Origin: Cellulomonas cellasea
GTDB lineage: Bacteria > Actinomycetota > Actinomycetes > Actinomycetales > Cellulomonadaceae
Reading direction: 5' to 3'
Length of the DNA stretch: 64,000 bases
Assembly (NCBI RefSeq): GCF_006538745.1
Contig: NZ_BJLR01000001.1
Span: 124,001 to 188,000 of the forward strand
Position 1 is the stretch's first letter, and each line of letters begins with the position of its first letter. The notes under the pieces are model-generated. The model did not search any database. It was not told the DNA's origin and saw nothing but the letters and a program-made list of their open reading frames with translations. The position numbers were made by a program, and so were the translations under genes. Shown here piece after piece: positions 1 through 8,480 of the stretch.

Positions 1-852
1 GTCCCGTTCGGCGCCGGCCTGTCCTCCTCCGCGGCGCTCGAGTGCTCGGTCGCGGTCGCGCTCGACCACCTGTTCGGCCTCGGGCTCGCGGGCACCCCCG
101 GCGACCCCGGCTCGCCCGACGACGCCGGCCAGGCCCGCCTCGCCGCCGCGTGCGTGCGCGCCGAGAACGAGATCGCCGGGGCCCCGACGGGCGGCATGGA
201 CCAGTCGGTGTCGCTGCGCGCGACGCCGGGGCACGCGCTCGAGCTCGACTGCCGCGACCTGTCGGTCCGCCAGGTCCCCTTCGACCTCGCGGCGCACGAC
301 CTCGCACTGCTCGTGATCGACACCCGCGCCGAGCACGCGCTCGTCGACGGCCAGTACGCGGCGCGCCGGGCGACCTGCGAGGCGGCCGCCCGGCGGCTGG
401 GCGTCCCGACGCTGCGCGAGATCGACGCCGCCGGGCTCGACGCGACGCTCGCGGCGCTGACCGCGGACCCGCCCGAGGGCGAGGACGCCGACGTGGCCGT
501 CCGCCGCGTGCGGCACGTCGTCACCGAGATCGCGCGCGTCGAGTCCTTCGTCGACCTGCTCGACGCGGGCCGGGTGCGCGAGGTCGGCCCGCTCATGGAC
601 GCCTCGCACGCCTCGCTGCGCGACGACTACGAGGTCTCGGCCCGCGAGCTCGACGTCGCGGTCGCCGCGGCGCGCGAGGCCGGCGCGCTCGGCGCGCGCA
701 TGACGGGCGGCGGGTTCGGCGGCTCGGCGATCGCGCTCGTCGAGGCCGGCGCGGTCGACGACGTCGCCCGTGCGGTCGGGGCCGCGTTCGAGGGCGAAGG
801 GCTGAGGGCGCCGGCGTTCCTCGTCGCGACGCCGTCGGCACCGGCCGCCTGA
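1..852 (+). CDS. galK: Galactokinase, C-terminal part (gene starts before the window)
   Basis: This is a GHMP-family kinase that phosphorylates galactose to galactose-1-phosphate in the Leloir pathway. The frame is open from base 1 and ends at TGA 850-852, leaving 283 residues of a protein usually near 400, so the N-terminal galactose-binding signature is outside the window. The ATP-binding GHMP motif GAGLSSSAALE opens the fragment, APTGGMDQSV follows, and the third GHMP motif MTGGGFGGSAIAL lies near the C-terminus. Kinase subtype follows from this motif set. A GC-rich stem-loop 25 bases after the stop would end the transcript. Confidence 0.9.
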   Translation, partial: VPFGAGLSSSAALECSVAVALDHLFGLGLAGTPGDPGSPDDAGQARLAAACVRAENEIAGAPTGGMDQSVSLRATPGHALELDCRDLSVRQVPFDLAAHDLALLVIDTRAEHALVDGQYAARRATCEAAARRLGVPTLREIDAAGLDATLAALTADPPEGEDADVAVRRVRHVVTEIARVESFVDLLDAGRVREVGPLMDASHASLRDDYEVSARELDVAVAAAREAGALGARMTGGGFGGSAIALVEAGAVDDVARAVGAAFEGEGLRAPAFLVATPSAPAA

Positions 853-876
853 CCGGCCTCCTCCCCCGGCCGTGCA

Positions 877-918
877 CCGGCCCCGGCGTCGACCCCGCGA
901 GGGTCGGGCCGGGGCCGG
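877..918 (+). terminator. Stem-loop terminator after galK
   Basis: Ten-base outer arms at 877-886 and 909-918 pair perfectly, and six-base inner arms at 890-895 and 901-906 close a five-base loop. No U-tract is visible, as is common for terminators in very GC-rich actinobacteria. Confidence 0.6.
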
Positions 919-1208
919 CACCACGCCCGGGCCACGGCTGTGTCCGCCGGCGCCCTCCGCACGCACGCCCGTCGCACGACGAAGCGGCCGCGGAACGCCC
1001 CTGACCTGCGCGAGCGCGCCGGGAGGCACGCCGACGCACGAGTGCGCCTCCGGGCGGACAACCTCTGGGCGCTCGTCGCAGGGGAGGACCAGGGCCGCGC
1101 GTCGGAGTCATCCCCCAGGCGGAGGCGAGCCCCGCGAGCGCGTCGCTAGGTTCGGCGTGCGGGGGCGGCCCACGTCGCTCCCGTCCACGTCGACAGAGGA
1201 GCAGGACC
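919..1208. other. Intergenic region upstream of the efflux operon
   Basis: No gene is supported between the galK terminator and the adaptor gene. An imperfect hairpin lies around 1019-1054. A possible -10 hexamer TAGGTT sits at 1147-1152, which would give a leader of about 50 bases ending in an AGGAG ribosome-binding site near 1196-1201. No convincing -35 box or operator was found. Confidence 0.4.
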
Positions 1209-2255
1209 GTGGGGGTCACCCGCAGGATCATCTTCCCGACCGTCCGGATCGTCCTGTGGGCGGTGATCGCGGTGGCGCTCGTCAAGCTCGCGTTCGCCGG
1301 CTCGGAGGTCACGACCACGTCCGACGCGCTCGTGCCGTCCGGGCAGATCACCGAGCAGTACGTCGAGGTCGGCACCGGGACCATCACGAACGCCGTGACC
1401 GTGCAGGGCGCCGTCGTCGCCGACCCCGCGACCGCGGTCAAGGCCACGATGGCCGGCACGGTCACCAAGCTGCTCGCCACGAACGGCCAGGCCGTCGCCG
1501 CCGACACCCCGGTGCTCGAGGTCACCCTCGAGACGCCCGTCGAGCCGACCACGACGACGAACGCCGAGACGGGCGAGCAGACGGTCAAGCAGAACAAGCC
1601 GAAGATCAAGCGCGAGACGGTCAAGGCCGGGACCGCCGGGACGCTCACGCTCACGGCGCTCAAGGACCAGGTCGTCGCGGTCGGCGACCCGATCGGCTCG
1701 GTCTCCCCCGGGACGCTCTCCGTCTCCGGCACGCTCACCCCCGAGCAGCAGTACCGCCTGCTCGGCGCACCCCCCGAGGCGCAGGTCACGCTCAAGGGCG
1801 GGCCGGCACCGTTCACGTGCACGGGCCTGCGGCTCGGCGCCGCCGCGCAGCCGCCGGCGACGGCTCCGGACGCGACCACCGTCGGTGCCCCGGGCGCACC
1901 CGCCGAGCCCGTCTCCGGGACCGTCACGTGCGCCGTCCCCGCCGGCGTGACCGCATTCGCGGGCCTCGGCGCCGACATCGCCATCACCAACGGCACGGCC
2001 GAGAACGCCGTCGTCGTGCCGGTCTCGTCCGTGCAGGGGTCGGTGCAGAAGGGCAACGTCTGGGTCGAGGTCCCGGACGGCGAGCCCGAGATGCGCGCCG
2101 TCGGGCTCGGCCTGACCGACGGCGAGAACGTCCAGGTCACCGAGGGGCTCGCCGCCGGCGACAAGGTGCTGCAGTTCATCCCGATCGGCGACGTCTCGGG
2201 CCCCGTCGACTGCGGCGACCCGATGCAGTACGACCCGGCGGTGTGCGGCGGATGA
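1209..2255 (+). CDS. Periplasmic-adaptor-like (membrane fusion) subunit of a MacAB-type ABC exporter
   Basis: The 348-residue protein has a short basic N-terminus, one membrane segment at about residues 9-30, and an extracytoplasmic part. That part has the split biotinyl-lipoyl pattern of HlyD/MacA adaptors: GTVTKLLATNGQAVAADTPV near residue 85 and GTLTLTALKDQVVAVGDPI near residue 142. The region between them is charged rather than a long coiled coil, as usual in Gram-positive relatives. GTG 1209 was chosen because AGGAG lies 8-12 bases upstream and the membrane segment starts at once. Its stop overlaps the ATPase gene by four bases. The adaptor presumably guides a substrate or peptide from the permease; the substrate is unknown. 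Confidence 0.8.
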   Translation: MGVTRRIIFPTVRIVLWAVIAVALVKLAFAGSEVTTTSDALVPSGQITEQYVEVGTGTITNAVTVQGAVVADPATAVKATMAGTVTKLLATNGQAVAADTPVLEVTLETPVEPTTTTNAETGEQTVKQNKPKIKRETVKAGTAGTLTLTALKDQVVAVGDPIGSVSPGTLSVSGTLTPEQQYRLLGAPPEAQVTLKGGPAPFTCTGLRLGAAAQPPATAPDATTVGAPGAPAEPVSGTVTCAVPAGVTAFAGLGADIAITNGTAENAVVVPVSSVQGSVQKGNVWVEVPDGEPEMRAVGLGLTDGENVQVTEGLAAGDKVLQFIPIGDVSGPVDCGDPMQYDPAVCGG

Positions 2256-3016
2256 GCCTGCTCGAGCTCACCGACGTCACGCGCTCGGTCCGGCTGCCCG
2301 ACGACCGCGTGCTGGAGATCCTGCGCGGCATCACGCTCTCGGTCGACGCGGGCGAGCACGTCTCGGTCGTGGGACGGTCCGGGACCGGCAAGTCGACGCT
2401 GCTCAACATCCTGGGCCTGCTGGACGCCCCGACGGCCGGCGAGTACGTGCTCGAGGGCACGTCCGTCGCACGGCTGTCCGGCCGGGCCCGCGCCCGCCGC
2501 CGCGGCGACGACTTCGGGTTCGTCTTCCAGCAGTTCAACCTGCTCCCCGGGCGCACCGCGCTCGAGAACGTCGCGGCGCCGCTGCTGTACGCCCGCGGGC
2601 GGCAGTTCTGGCGTCGCACGCGGCTCGCGGCGGAGATGCTCGAGCGCGTCGGGCTCGGGGACCGGCTCGAGGAGAAGCCCGAGAAGCTGTCCGGCGGCGA
2701 GCAGCAGCGCGTCGCGATCGCCCGCGCGCTCGTGCGCCGGCCGCGCGTGATCCTGGCCGACGAGCCGACGGGCGCGCTCGACGTCGACACCGGCGGGGAG
2801 ATCATGGAGCTGCTCGACGAGATCGCCTCGGAGTCCGGGGCCGCGCTCATCGCGATCACGCACGACCTCGCCGTCGCGGCGCGCGCGCAACGGCACTACC
2901 GGCTCGCCGACGGCGTGCTCGTGCCGATCCGGCTGAACGCGCCCGGCCGCGTGACCGAGTGGGTCGGCGACGTGCCGACCGACCGGCCCGACGACGCGAC
3001 AGCGGTGCTCGCATGA
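2252..3016 (+). CDS. ABC transporter ATP-binding protein (MacB/LolD-like)
   Basis: This 254-residue ABC ATPase would power the adjacent permease. Walker A is GRSGTGKST near residue 43, the Q-loop is FVFQQFNLL, the signature is LSGGEQQRVAIARAL, Walker B is VILADEPTGALD and the H-loop histidine is in AITHD. The family is that of LolD/MacB/FtsE importer-like ATPases that work with FtsX-type permeases. ATG 2252 overlaps the adaptor stop as ATGA, and its own stop overlaps the permease start in the same way, so the three genes are translationally coupled. About 30 residues after the H-loop form a short variable tail. Confidence 0.92.
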   Translation: MSLLELTDVTRSVRLPDDRVLEILRGITLSVDAGEHVSVVGRSGTGKSTLLNILGLLDAPTAGEYVLEGTSVARLSGRARARRRGDDFGFVFQQFNLLPGRTALENVAAPLLYARGRQFWRRTRLAAEMLERVGLGDRLEEKPEKLSGGEQQRVAIARALVRRPRVILADEPTGALDVDTGGEIMELLDEIASESGAALIAITHDLAVAARAQRHYRLADGVLVPIRLNAPGRVTEWVGDVPTDRPDDATAVLA

Positions 3017-4212
3017 GCGGGTTCGTCGGCACGGTCGTCGAGGCGTGGGACGAGCTGCGGATCCACAAGCTGCGGGTCCTGCTCGCGCTGATCGGCGTCG
3101 CGGTCGCGGTCACCGCGATCACCGGGGTCACGGCGATCGTGCAGATGCTCAACCAGGCGACCCACGAGACGGCGGAGCGCCAGACGGGCCGGTCCGTGAC
3201 GCTCGACATCTCGGCGTACCCGCGCGGCGCCTCCGCGCCGAGCACGGCGCAGTACACCGCCGAGTACGACCGGCTCGTCGAGCGGTACGGCATCGAGCAC
3301 GCGAGCCGGCAGATGTGGACCGAGCTGCCGTTCCGCTTCCCGACGGGCAGCCGGCCCGTGCAGATGCAGGTCGTCGACCCGTCCTACGGCACGATCATGC
3401 GGCTCGTCCCTGAGCAGGGCCGGTGGTTCACCGACGCCGACACCGGCCGGTACGCCCCGGCGGTGGTCGTCAACGAGGCGTTCCTCGACTCGCTGGGCGC
3501 GACCGACCTGTCCGGGCACCCGACCGTGCTGCTCGGCGGCGAGACGCCGGTGCGCACCGAGGTCATCGGCGTCTACCCGAACATGTGGCCCGAGGCGCCG
3601 CCGGAGGCGTACCTGCTGTTCGACCACTACGAGCGGTGGGCGACGCCGTCGACGGCGTGGGGCCCCGTCGCCCCGACGCTCAAGGCGTGGGTGCCGCCGG
3701 ACCTCGCCGAGGAGATGCAGCCGCTCCTCACGCGCGACCTGCGCGCGTCGCTGCCCGGCACCGACGTCAACGTCATGCTCCCGCAGGAGGGCTGGGGCGC
3801 GATCGACGGTGCGATGCGCTGGGCAGCGCTCGGGATCGGGGCGATCGCCCTGCTCCTCGGCGGGCTGGGGCTCGTGAACATCGCGCTCGTGACCGTGCGG
3901 CACCGGATCCGTGAGATCGGGATCCGGCGCAGCTTCGGCGCGACGTCGGGCCGCATCTTCTTCGGGGTGCTCATGGAGTCGGTCGTCGCGACCGTCGTCG
4001 CGGGTCTCGTCGGCATCGTCGTCGCGGTCGCGATCATCAAGAACCTCCCGATCGAGCGCGTGCTCGGCACGGGGGTCCAGGACATGCCCCCGTTCCCGGT
4101 GTCGGCCGCGCTCGTCGGCATGGCGTGCGCCACCGGGGTCGGGGCGCTCGCCGGGCTCATCCCCGCGACGGTCGCGGTCCGCGTCAAGGTGATCGACGCG
4201 ATCCGCTACTGA
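3013..4212 (+). CDS. FtsX/MacB-type ABC transporter permease
   Basis: The 399-residue integral membrane protein has the MacB layout. One membrane helix lies near residues 17-38, a large extracytoplasmic domain spans about 40-270, and three helices follow near 280-305, 325-350 and 365-390. The segment RHRIREIGIRRSFGAT after the second helix is the conserved cytoplasmic coupling loop of FtsX permeases. It would form a dimer with the ATPase encoded just upstream. Such tripartite systems export peptides, lipoproteins or antimicrobials or act mechanically at the envelope; nothing here identifies the cargo. A stem-loop directly follows the stop. Confidence 0.88.
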   Translation: MSGFVGTVVEAWDELRIHKLRVLLALIGVAVAVTAITGVTAIVQMLNQATHETAERQTGRSVTLDISAYPRGASAPSTAQYTAEYDRLVERYGIEHASRQMWTELPFRFPTGSRPVQMQVVDPSYGTIMRLVPEQGRWFTDADTGRYAPAVVVNEAFLDSLGATDLSGHPTVLLGGETPVRTEVIGVYPNMWPEAPPEAYLLFDHYERWATPSTAWGPVAPTLKAWVPPDLAEEMQPLLTRDLRASLPGTDVNVMLPQEGWGAIDGAMRWAALGIGAIALLLGGLGLVNIALVTVRHRIREIGIRRSFGATSGRIFFGVLMESVVATVVAGLVGIVVAVAIIKNLPIERVLGTGVQDMPPFPVSAALVGMACATGVGALAGLIPATVAVRVKVIDAIRY

Positions 4213-4220
4213 CCCCCGCC

Positions 4221-4254
4221 GGGGCGCACGTGCGAGGTGCCGCACGTGCGTCCC
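4221..4254 (+). terminator. Stem-loop terminator of the MacAB-like operon
   Basis: Fourteen-base arms (4221-4234 and 4241-4254, one G-T pair) with a six-base loop begin nine bases after the permease stop. This separates the operon from the lipoprotein gene that follows. Confidence 0.65.
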
Positions 4255-4352
4255 GGGCGACCGGTCATCCCCGAGAGGGACCCGGCACGCGCGCGGAACC
4301 GGTACGTTCCCGGAGGAATCGGAACGACGTCGCCCGCCGAGGAAGGCACCTC

Positions 4353-5336
4353 ATGAGGACCCACACCCTGACCACCGCCGCAGCCGCGGTCGGCTGCACC
4401 GTGCTCCTGCTCGTCGGGGGGTGCAGCTCCGACAAGGAGCCCAAGGACGCTGCCGCGGTCAGCGAGGACGACAAGGGGCCGCTCAGCGCGTACCTCGAGG
4501 GCGTCATGGGGAGCATGGAGGACCAGGACTGGTCCGAGATGGGTCGTCGCTCGGAGGAGATCGTCGCCGCGTGCATGCGCGAGCAGGGGTTCGAGTACAC
4601 GCAGCAGGACATGTCGGCCGTCACGGAGACGATCGAGGAGGACCAGAAGGACGCCGACCGGTACGGCACCGAGGAGTACGCCGCGGAGCACGGGTACGGC
4701 ATGTCGACCTCGTACGACGCGCCCGCCGCGGGCGAGGAGGAGTGGGTCGACCCCAACGCCGAGTACGTCGCCGCGATGTCGGAGGAGGAGCGGGCCGCCT
4801 ACCAGGCGGCGCTGTTCGGCGACCAGGCGGCGGCCGCCCAGGGCGCGGCGCCCTCCGGCGACTGGACCACGCAAGGCTGCCAGGGCAAGGCGCAGCACGA
4901 GGTCTACGAGCAGGGCCAGGCGTGGGCGGACCCGGAGTTCGCGACCCTGCAGGAGGAGATGACCGCGCTGTACGAGCGCGCGACGAGCGACCCGAAGATG
5001 ACGGAGGCGAACGCCGCCTGGTCCGCGTGCATGGCCGAGGCGGGGTACGCCGACCTCGCCACCCCCGAGGACGCGGTCGAGGCCGTCTCCCAGGAGTTCA
5101 GCGCGATCGTCTCCGCCACGACCGCCGAGGCGCCCGAGCCCGACCCGGCCGCCGTCGCGGCGTTCACGGAGAAGGAGATCGCCACCGCGGTCGCCGACGC
5201 GCGCTGCAAGGCCTCGACGGAGTACGAGGAGAAGGCGCGCGAGGTGCAGTTCGCCCTCGAGCAGGAGTTCGTGGACCAGCACGAGGCCGAGCTCGACGCG
5301 TGGGCCGAGAAGTACTCGACCGCCGACGGCAGCTGA
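4353..5336 (+). CDS. Secreted lipoprotein of unknown function, cysteine-containing
   Basis: The 327-residue protein has a lipoprotein signal peptide: a basic n-region, a hydrophobic core and the lipobox LVGGC, which puts the lipidated cysteine at residue 24. The mature part is very acidic, rich in Glu/Ala/Tyr, and has four further cysteines in the contexts AACMREQGF, TQGCQGKA, SACMAEAGY and DARCKAS. The first and third of these form a repeated C-M-x-E-x-G motif. ATG 4353 is preceded by GAGGAAGG. I recognise the general type of actinobacterial C-M-x-x-x-G lipoproteins but no function. It has its own promoter region, because a terminator lies between it and the efflux operon. Confidence 0.75.
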   Translation: MRTHTLTTAAAAVGCTVLLLVGGCSSDKEPKDAAAVSEDDKGPLSAYLEGVMGSMEDQDWSEMGRRSEEIVAACMREQGFEYTQQDMSAVTETIEEDQKDADRYGTEEYAAEHGYGMSTSYDAPAAGEEEWVDPNAEYVAAMSEEERAAYQAALFGDQAAAAQGAAPSGDWTTQGCQGKAQHEVYEQGQAWADPEFATLQEEMTALYERATSDPKMTEANAAWSACMAEAGYADLATPEDAVEAVSQEFSAIVSATTAEAPEPDPAAVAAFTEKEIATAVADARCKASTEYEEKAREVQFALEQEFVDQHEAELDAWAEKYSTADGS

Positions 5337-5370
5337 CGCGCGGGCACGTCACGGCGTGACGCCGGGGGGA

Positions 5371-5388
5371 ACGCGTGCCGGCACGCGT
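5371..5388. terminator. Perfect 18-base palindrome between convergent genes
   Basis: The sequence ACGCGTGCC followed by its exact reverse complement, flanked by G-runs on the left and C-runs on the right, can form a stem of more than 20 bases on either strand. It lies 34 bases after the lipoprotein stop and within the downstream region of the convergent ArsR gene, so it can serve both as a terminator (inference). Confidence 0.5.
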
Positions 5389-5483
5389 CGCCCCCGGACC
5401 GTTCGCCGGCACGCGTCCCCCCGGACCGTTCGCCGGCACGCGTCCCCCCCGGACCGTTCGCCGGCGCGCGTCCACCCGGACCG
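5377..5483. repeat. Four tandem 27-28-base repeats
   Basis: Units beginning GCCGGCACGCGTC and ending GGACCGTTC start at 5377, 5405, 5432 and 5460. The first three are nearly identical except for the length of the C-run, and the fourth is degenerate. The first unit overlaps the right half of the palindrome at 5371-5388. No open frame on either strand makes sense of them, so they look like an intergenic repeat expansion. Confidence 0.75.
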
Positions 5484-5523
5484 CGGGCCGGTGCGTCTCC
5501 CCCGGCCGTGAGCCGGTGCGCGC

Positions 5524-6129
5524 TCAGCCCGTGGGACGGTCGCGCCGGAGGCGGCCGGTGTCCTCGTGGACCGCGTAGAAGATCGAGTACGGCGTGCCGT
5601 CGGGGTCGCTCGGCCGCGCGGCGAGCTCGTCGAAGAGCTCCTGCACGCGCCGGTCGAGCTCGGCCTTGCCCGCGGCGTCGAGCCGGACGCCGAGCCGGGT
5701 CGTCCCGACGGTGTCCGGGTCGGCCAGCGCGACCTCCTCGAGGAACGTGTCGATGAGCACGCGGCTGAACGCGTTCGGCTTCCGGGAGTGCCAGGACCGG
5801 CCCGTCGCCCGGTACGGGACCTCCCGTGAGCCGCGGGCGCCGCGGCGGACCGGCTCCGCGGCGAGGTAGCCGCGGTCGACGAGCGTGCGGACGTGGTGCA
5901 GGGTCGTCGCGGGGTTGCGGCCGAGGCGGTCGGCGAGCTCGCGGTTCGTGAGCGCCTCGTCGAGGCAGAGCCGCAGGATGCGCAGCCGCAGCGTCGAGGC
6001 GAGCGCGCGCGCGTCGGCGTCGCGCTCGCGCTCCCCCAGGTCCTGCGCGTCCCGCTCCCGCGTCCCGGGGTCCTCCTCGACCCGCTCGCGCAGTCCCGGG
6101 TCCTCCGCATCCTGCTCCGCACCGGTCAC
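5524..6129 (-). CDS. ArsR-family winged-helix transcriptional regulator
   Basis: The 201-residue protein has a charged N-terminal extension of about 40 residues. A winged helix-turn-helix follows, with the recognition region NRELADRLGRNPATTLHHVRTLVDRGYL at about residues 72-100, and then an alpha-helical C-terminal half. It lacks the paired cysteines of metal-sensing ArsR proteins, so it probably senses something else. The start is GTG 6129. It is divergent from an MFS exporter gene, and a perfect inverted repeat lies in the 56 bases between them, which suggests it represses the exporter and itself. Confidence 0.85.
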   Translation of the reverse strand: MTGAEQDAEDPGLRERVEEDPGTRERDAQDLGERERDADARALASTLRLRILRLCLDEALTNRELADRLGRNPATTLHHVRTLVDRGYLAAEPVRRGARGSREVPYRATGRSWHSRKPNAFSRVLIDTFLEEVALADPDTVGTTRLGVRLDAAGKAELDRRVQELFDELAARPSDPDGTPYSIFYAVHEDTGRLRRDRPTG

Positions 6130-6144
6130 GGTCCGATCCTAGCC

Positions 6145-6168
6145 ACTGATTGACACTTCTCAATCAGT
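6145..6168. promoter_or_regulatory. Operator-like inverted repeat between arsR-type gene and MFS gene
   Basis: Nine-base arms ACTGATTGA (6145-6153) and TCAATCAGT (6160-6168) are perfectly complementary around a six-base spacer. This is the size and A/T-rich character of ArsR-family operators in an otherwise GC-rich region. The left arm overlaps a TTGACA -35 hexamer at 6150-6155 that faces the exporter gene, so binding would block its promoter. Confidence 0.75.
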
Positions 6169-6185
6169 CGCGCCATGCTGCGTGC

Positions 6186-7568
6186 GTGACCACACCCGGC
6201 TCCCCCGGCCCGGACGCCCAGCGCCCCTCGCGCGGGGCGACGAAGCGGCGCTCGCTCGCGTTCGACCCGGACTTCCGCCGGCTGTGGACCGGCGACGCGC
6301 TCGGCCAGCTCGGCGCCCAGCTCACCGGCCTCGCGCTGCCGGTGTTCGCGGTGCAGCACCTCGACGCGACCGAGTGGCAGATGGGCGCGCTCGGTGCCGC
6401 GGAGACCGCCGCATTCCTCGTGATCGGCCTGCCCGCGGGCGCGTGGATCGACCGGATGCGCAAGCGCCGCGTGCTCATCACCGCGGACCTGGTCCGGGCG
6501 GTCGTCCTCGCGGCGGTCGTCGCGCTCGCGCTCACGGGGCACGCGTCGATGGCGGTGCTGTACGGCGCGGCGCTCGTGCTCAGCTGCGCGAGCGTCTTCT
6601 TCGACGTCGCGCACCAGAGCTACGTCCCCGCGCTCGTCGGCCTCGACCACGTCGTCGAGGGCAACTCCAAGCTCCAGGCCACGCAGTCGGTCGCGATGGT
6701 CGCGGCGCCTGCGATCGGCGGCGCGCTGCTTCGGGTCATCTCGGCACCGCTGCTCATCGTCGTCACCGTCGTGACGTACCTGGTGTCGGCGTTCGCCGTC
6801 GGGCGGATCCGCCACGTCGAGGACCTGCCCGCGCCCGGCGACCACCTGCCGCTGCGGGCCGCGATCGCCGAGGGGCTGCGGTTCGTCCTCCAGCAGCCGC
6901 TGCTGCGCCGCATCGTCGCGTGCACCGGGATCGGCAACCTGTTCCACGCGGCCGGCGAGGCGCTCGTCGTCCTCTATGCGCTGCGACACCTCGGGCTCGA
7001 CGCCGCGGGCCTCGGCCTCGTCTTCTCCGCCGGGGCCGTCGGCGGGCTGCTCGGCGCGCTCCTCGCGGACCGGCTGGCCCGGTGGGTCGGCGAGGGCCGC
7101 ATCATCCCGGTCAGCGCCCTGTTCTTCGCCCCGGCGTACGCGCTCACGCCGCTCGCGTCGCCGCTGCGCGAGCTCGGCGTCCCGCCCGAGGTGCCGCTCG
7201 TCGCGGGCGGCGCGCTGCTGTCGTTCGGCGTCGTCGTCTACAACGTCGCCCAGGTGAGCTTCCGGCAGCGGCTGTGCCCGCCGACGCTGCTCGGGCGCAT
7301 GAACGCCTCGGTGCGGTTCGTGGTCTGGGGCAGCATGCCGATCGGCGCGCTCGTGGGCGGCTGGCTCGGCAGCACCGTGGGCGTGCTGCCGACGCTGTGG
7401 TTCGCCGTCGGTGGCGTGACGCTCGCCGCCGTGCCGGTGCTCGCCTCGCCGCTGCTCGGCATGCGGGAGCTCCCCGGCGCCGAACCGGCCGCCGCCGCCG
7501 CGCCCCTCCCGCCCGCCGACCTCACGCCGCCGTCCGGGCCTGCGGGCGCGCCGCCACCGGGGACCTAG
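6186..7568 (+). CDS. MFS transporter (EntS/DUF894-like exporter)
   Basis: The 460-residue protein has twelve predicted membrane helices and begins FDPDFRRLWTGDALGQLGAQLTG, the N-terminal pattern of MFS exporters related to EntS. RMRKRRVLI after the second helix is the MFS loop-2/3 motif. GTG 6186 has no ribosome-binding site. A TTGACA at 6150 and a weak -10 CATGCT at 6174-6179 would place transcription start at or next to the GTG, so the mRNA may be leaderless. A TTG 36 bases upstream is in frame but would fall inside the operator. The substrate is unknown. Its stop overlaps the convergent exonuclease stop by four bases. Confidence 0.87.
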   Translation: MTTPGSPGPDAQRPSRGATKRRSLAFDPDFRRLWTGDALGQLGAQLTGLALPVFAVQHLDATEWQMGALGAAETAAFLVIGLPAGAWIDRMRKRRVLITADLVRAVVLAAVVALALTGHASMAVLYGAALVLSCASVFFDVAHQSYVPALVGLDHVVEGNSKLQATQSVAMVAAPAIGGALLRVISAPLLIVVTVVTYLVSAFAVGRIRHVEDLPAPGDHLPLRAAIAEGLRFVLQQPLLRRIVACTGIGNLFHAAGEALVVLYALRHLGLDAAGLGLVFSAGAVGGLLGALLADRLARWVGEGRIIPVSALFFAPAYALTPLASPLRELGVPPEVPLVAGGALLSFGVVVYNVAQVSFRQRLCPPTLLGRMNASVRFVVWGSMPIGALVGGWLGSTVGVLPTLWFAVGGVTLAAVPVLASPLLGMRELPGAEPAAAAAPLPPADLTPPSGPAGAPPPGT

Positions 7569-8395
7569 AGCTCGTACCCCACGACGACCGGGGCGTGGTC
7601 GCTGAACCGCGCGGCGTACTCCTCGGCGCGGTCGACCTCGACGCTGCGCGCCAGGTCCGCGAGCGCCGGCGTCGCGATCTGGTAGTCGAGGCGCCAGCCC
7701 GCGTCGTTGTCGAACGCCTGCCCGCGCCACGACCACCACGTGTACGGCCCGGGGCCCTCGCCGCCGTGCTCACGGCCGAGGTCGCGCCAGCCGAGGTCGT
7801 CGAACCAGCGGTCGAGGTAGGCACGCTCCTCCGGCAGGAAGCCCGCGGACTTCTGGTTGCCCTTCCAGTTCTTCAGGTCGACGTTGCGGTGCGCGATGTT
7901 GATGTCGCCCGCGACCACGGCGAGCCCGCCGTCCGCCGCGATCGCGGCCATGCGCGCGGTGACGGCCTCGAGGAAGGAGTACTTCTCCTCCATCGAGGGC
8001 GTCCCGACGGTGCCCGAGTGGATGTAGGCCGAGACCACGGTGACCGTGCGGGCCGGGGTCGTGTCGGTCGCGGCGACCTCGAGGTCGGCCTCGACCCAGC
8101 GCCCGGTGTCGCACGCGTTCCCCGTGGCGAGGCCGATGCGGATCGCGGACATCGGAAGGCGCGAGGCGATCGCGACGCCCGCGCGGCCCTTGAACTCCGA
8201 CGCCTCGTGCGCGAGGTCCCACTCGGCGGTGGGCAGGAAGTCGCTCAGCAGCTCGTCGGGCGCGCGCACCTCCTGGAGCAGCAGCACGTCAGGCTTGCGG
8301 GTCGTGAGCCAGTCCCCCATGCCCCGCTTCCAGGCGGCACGGATCCCGTTCACGTTCACGGTCGCGATCGTCAGCACCGGACCATCCAACCCCAT
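7565..8395 (-). CDS. xthA: Exodeoxyribonuclease III (AP endonuclease family)
   Basis: This 276-residue cytoplasmic enzyme cleaves DNA at abasic sites and degrades duplex DNA from the 3' end in base-excision repair. Catalytic landmarks are TVNVNGIRAA at the start, the metal-binding glutamate in LLQEVRAPDE, the SAYIHSG tyrosine region, GDINIAHRNVDL, YTWWSWRGQAFDN and the terminal SDHAPVV with the active-site Asp-His pair. ATG 8395 was used; a start six codons later would also keep the whole fold. Length matches the bacterial family. Confidence 0.93.
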   Translation of the reverse strand: MGLDGPVLTIATVNVNGIRAAWKRGMGDWLTTRKPDVLLLQEVRAPDELLSDFLPTAEWDLAHEASEFKGRAGVAIASRLPMSAIRIGLATGNACDTGRWVEADLEVAATDTTPARTVTVVSAYIHSGTVGTPSMEEKYSFLEAVTARMAAIAADGGLAVVAGDINIAHRNVDLKNWKGNQKSAGFLPEERAYLDRWFDDLGWRDLGREHGGEGPGPYTWWSWRGQAFDNDAGWRLDYQIATPALADLARSVEVDRAEEYAARFSDHAPVVVGYEL

Positions 8396-8480
8396 GCCAC
8401 CGACAGCCCCCGACCCCCGGGGACGCGACCCCGGTCACACCCGGTGGGCACGACCCGTCGCACCGGGCGGGCAGCACGAC

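Noticed and set aside
872-3016. A long frame that would fuse extra N-terminal sequence to the ABC ATPase
   Set aside because: The first 460 residues overlap the adaptor gene in another frame. ATG 2252 gives the normal ATPase length and a four-base overlap.
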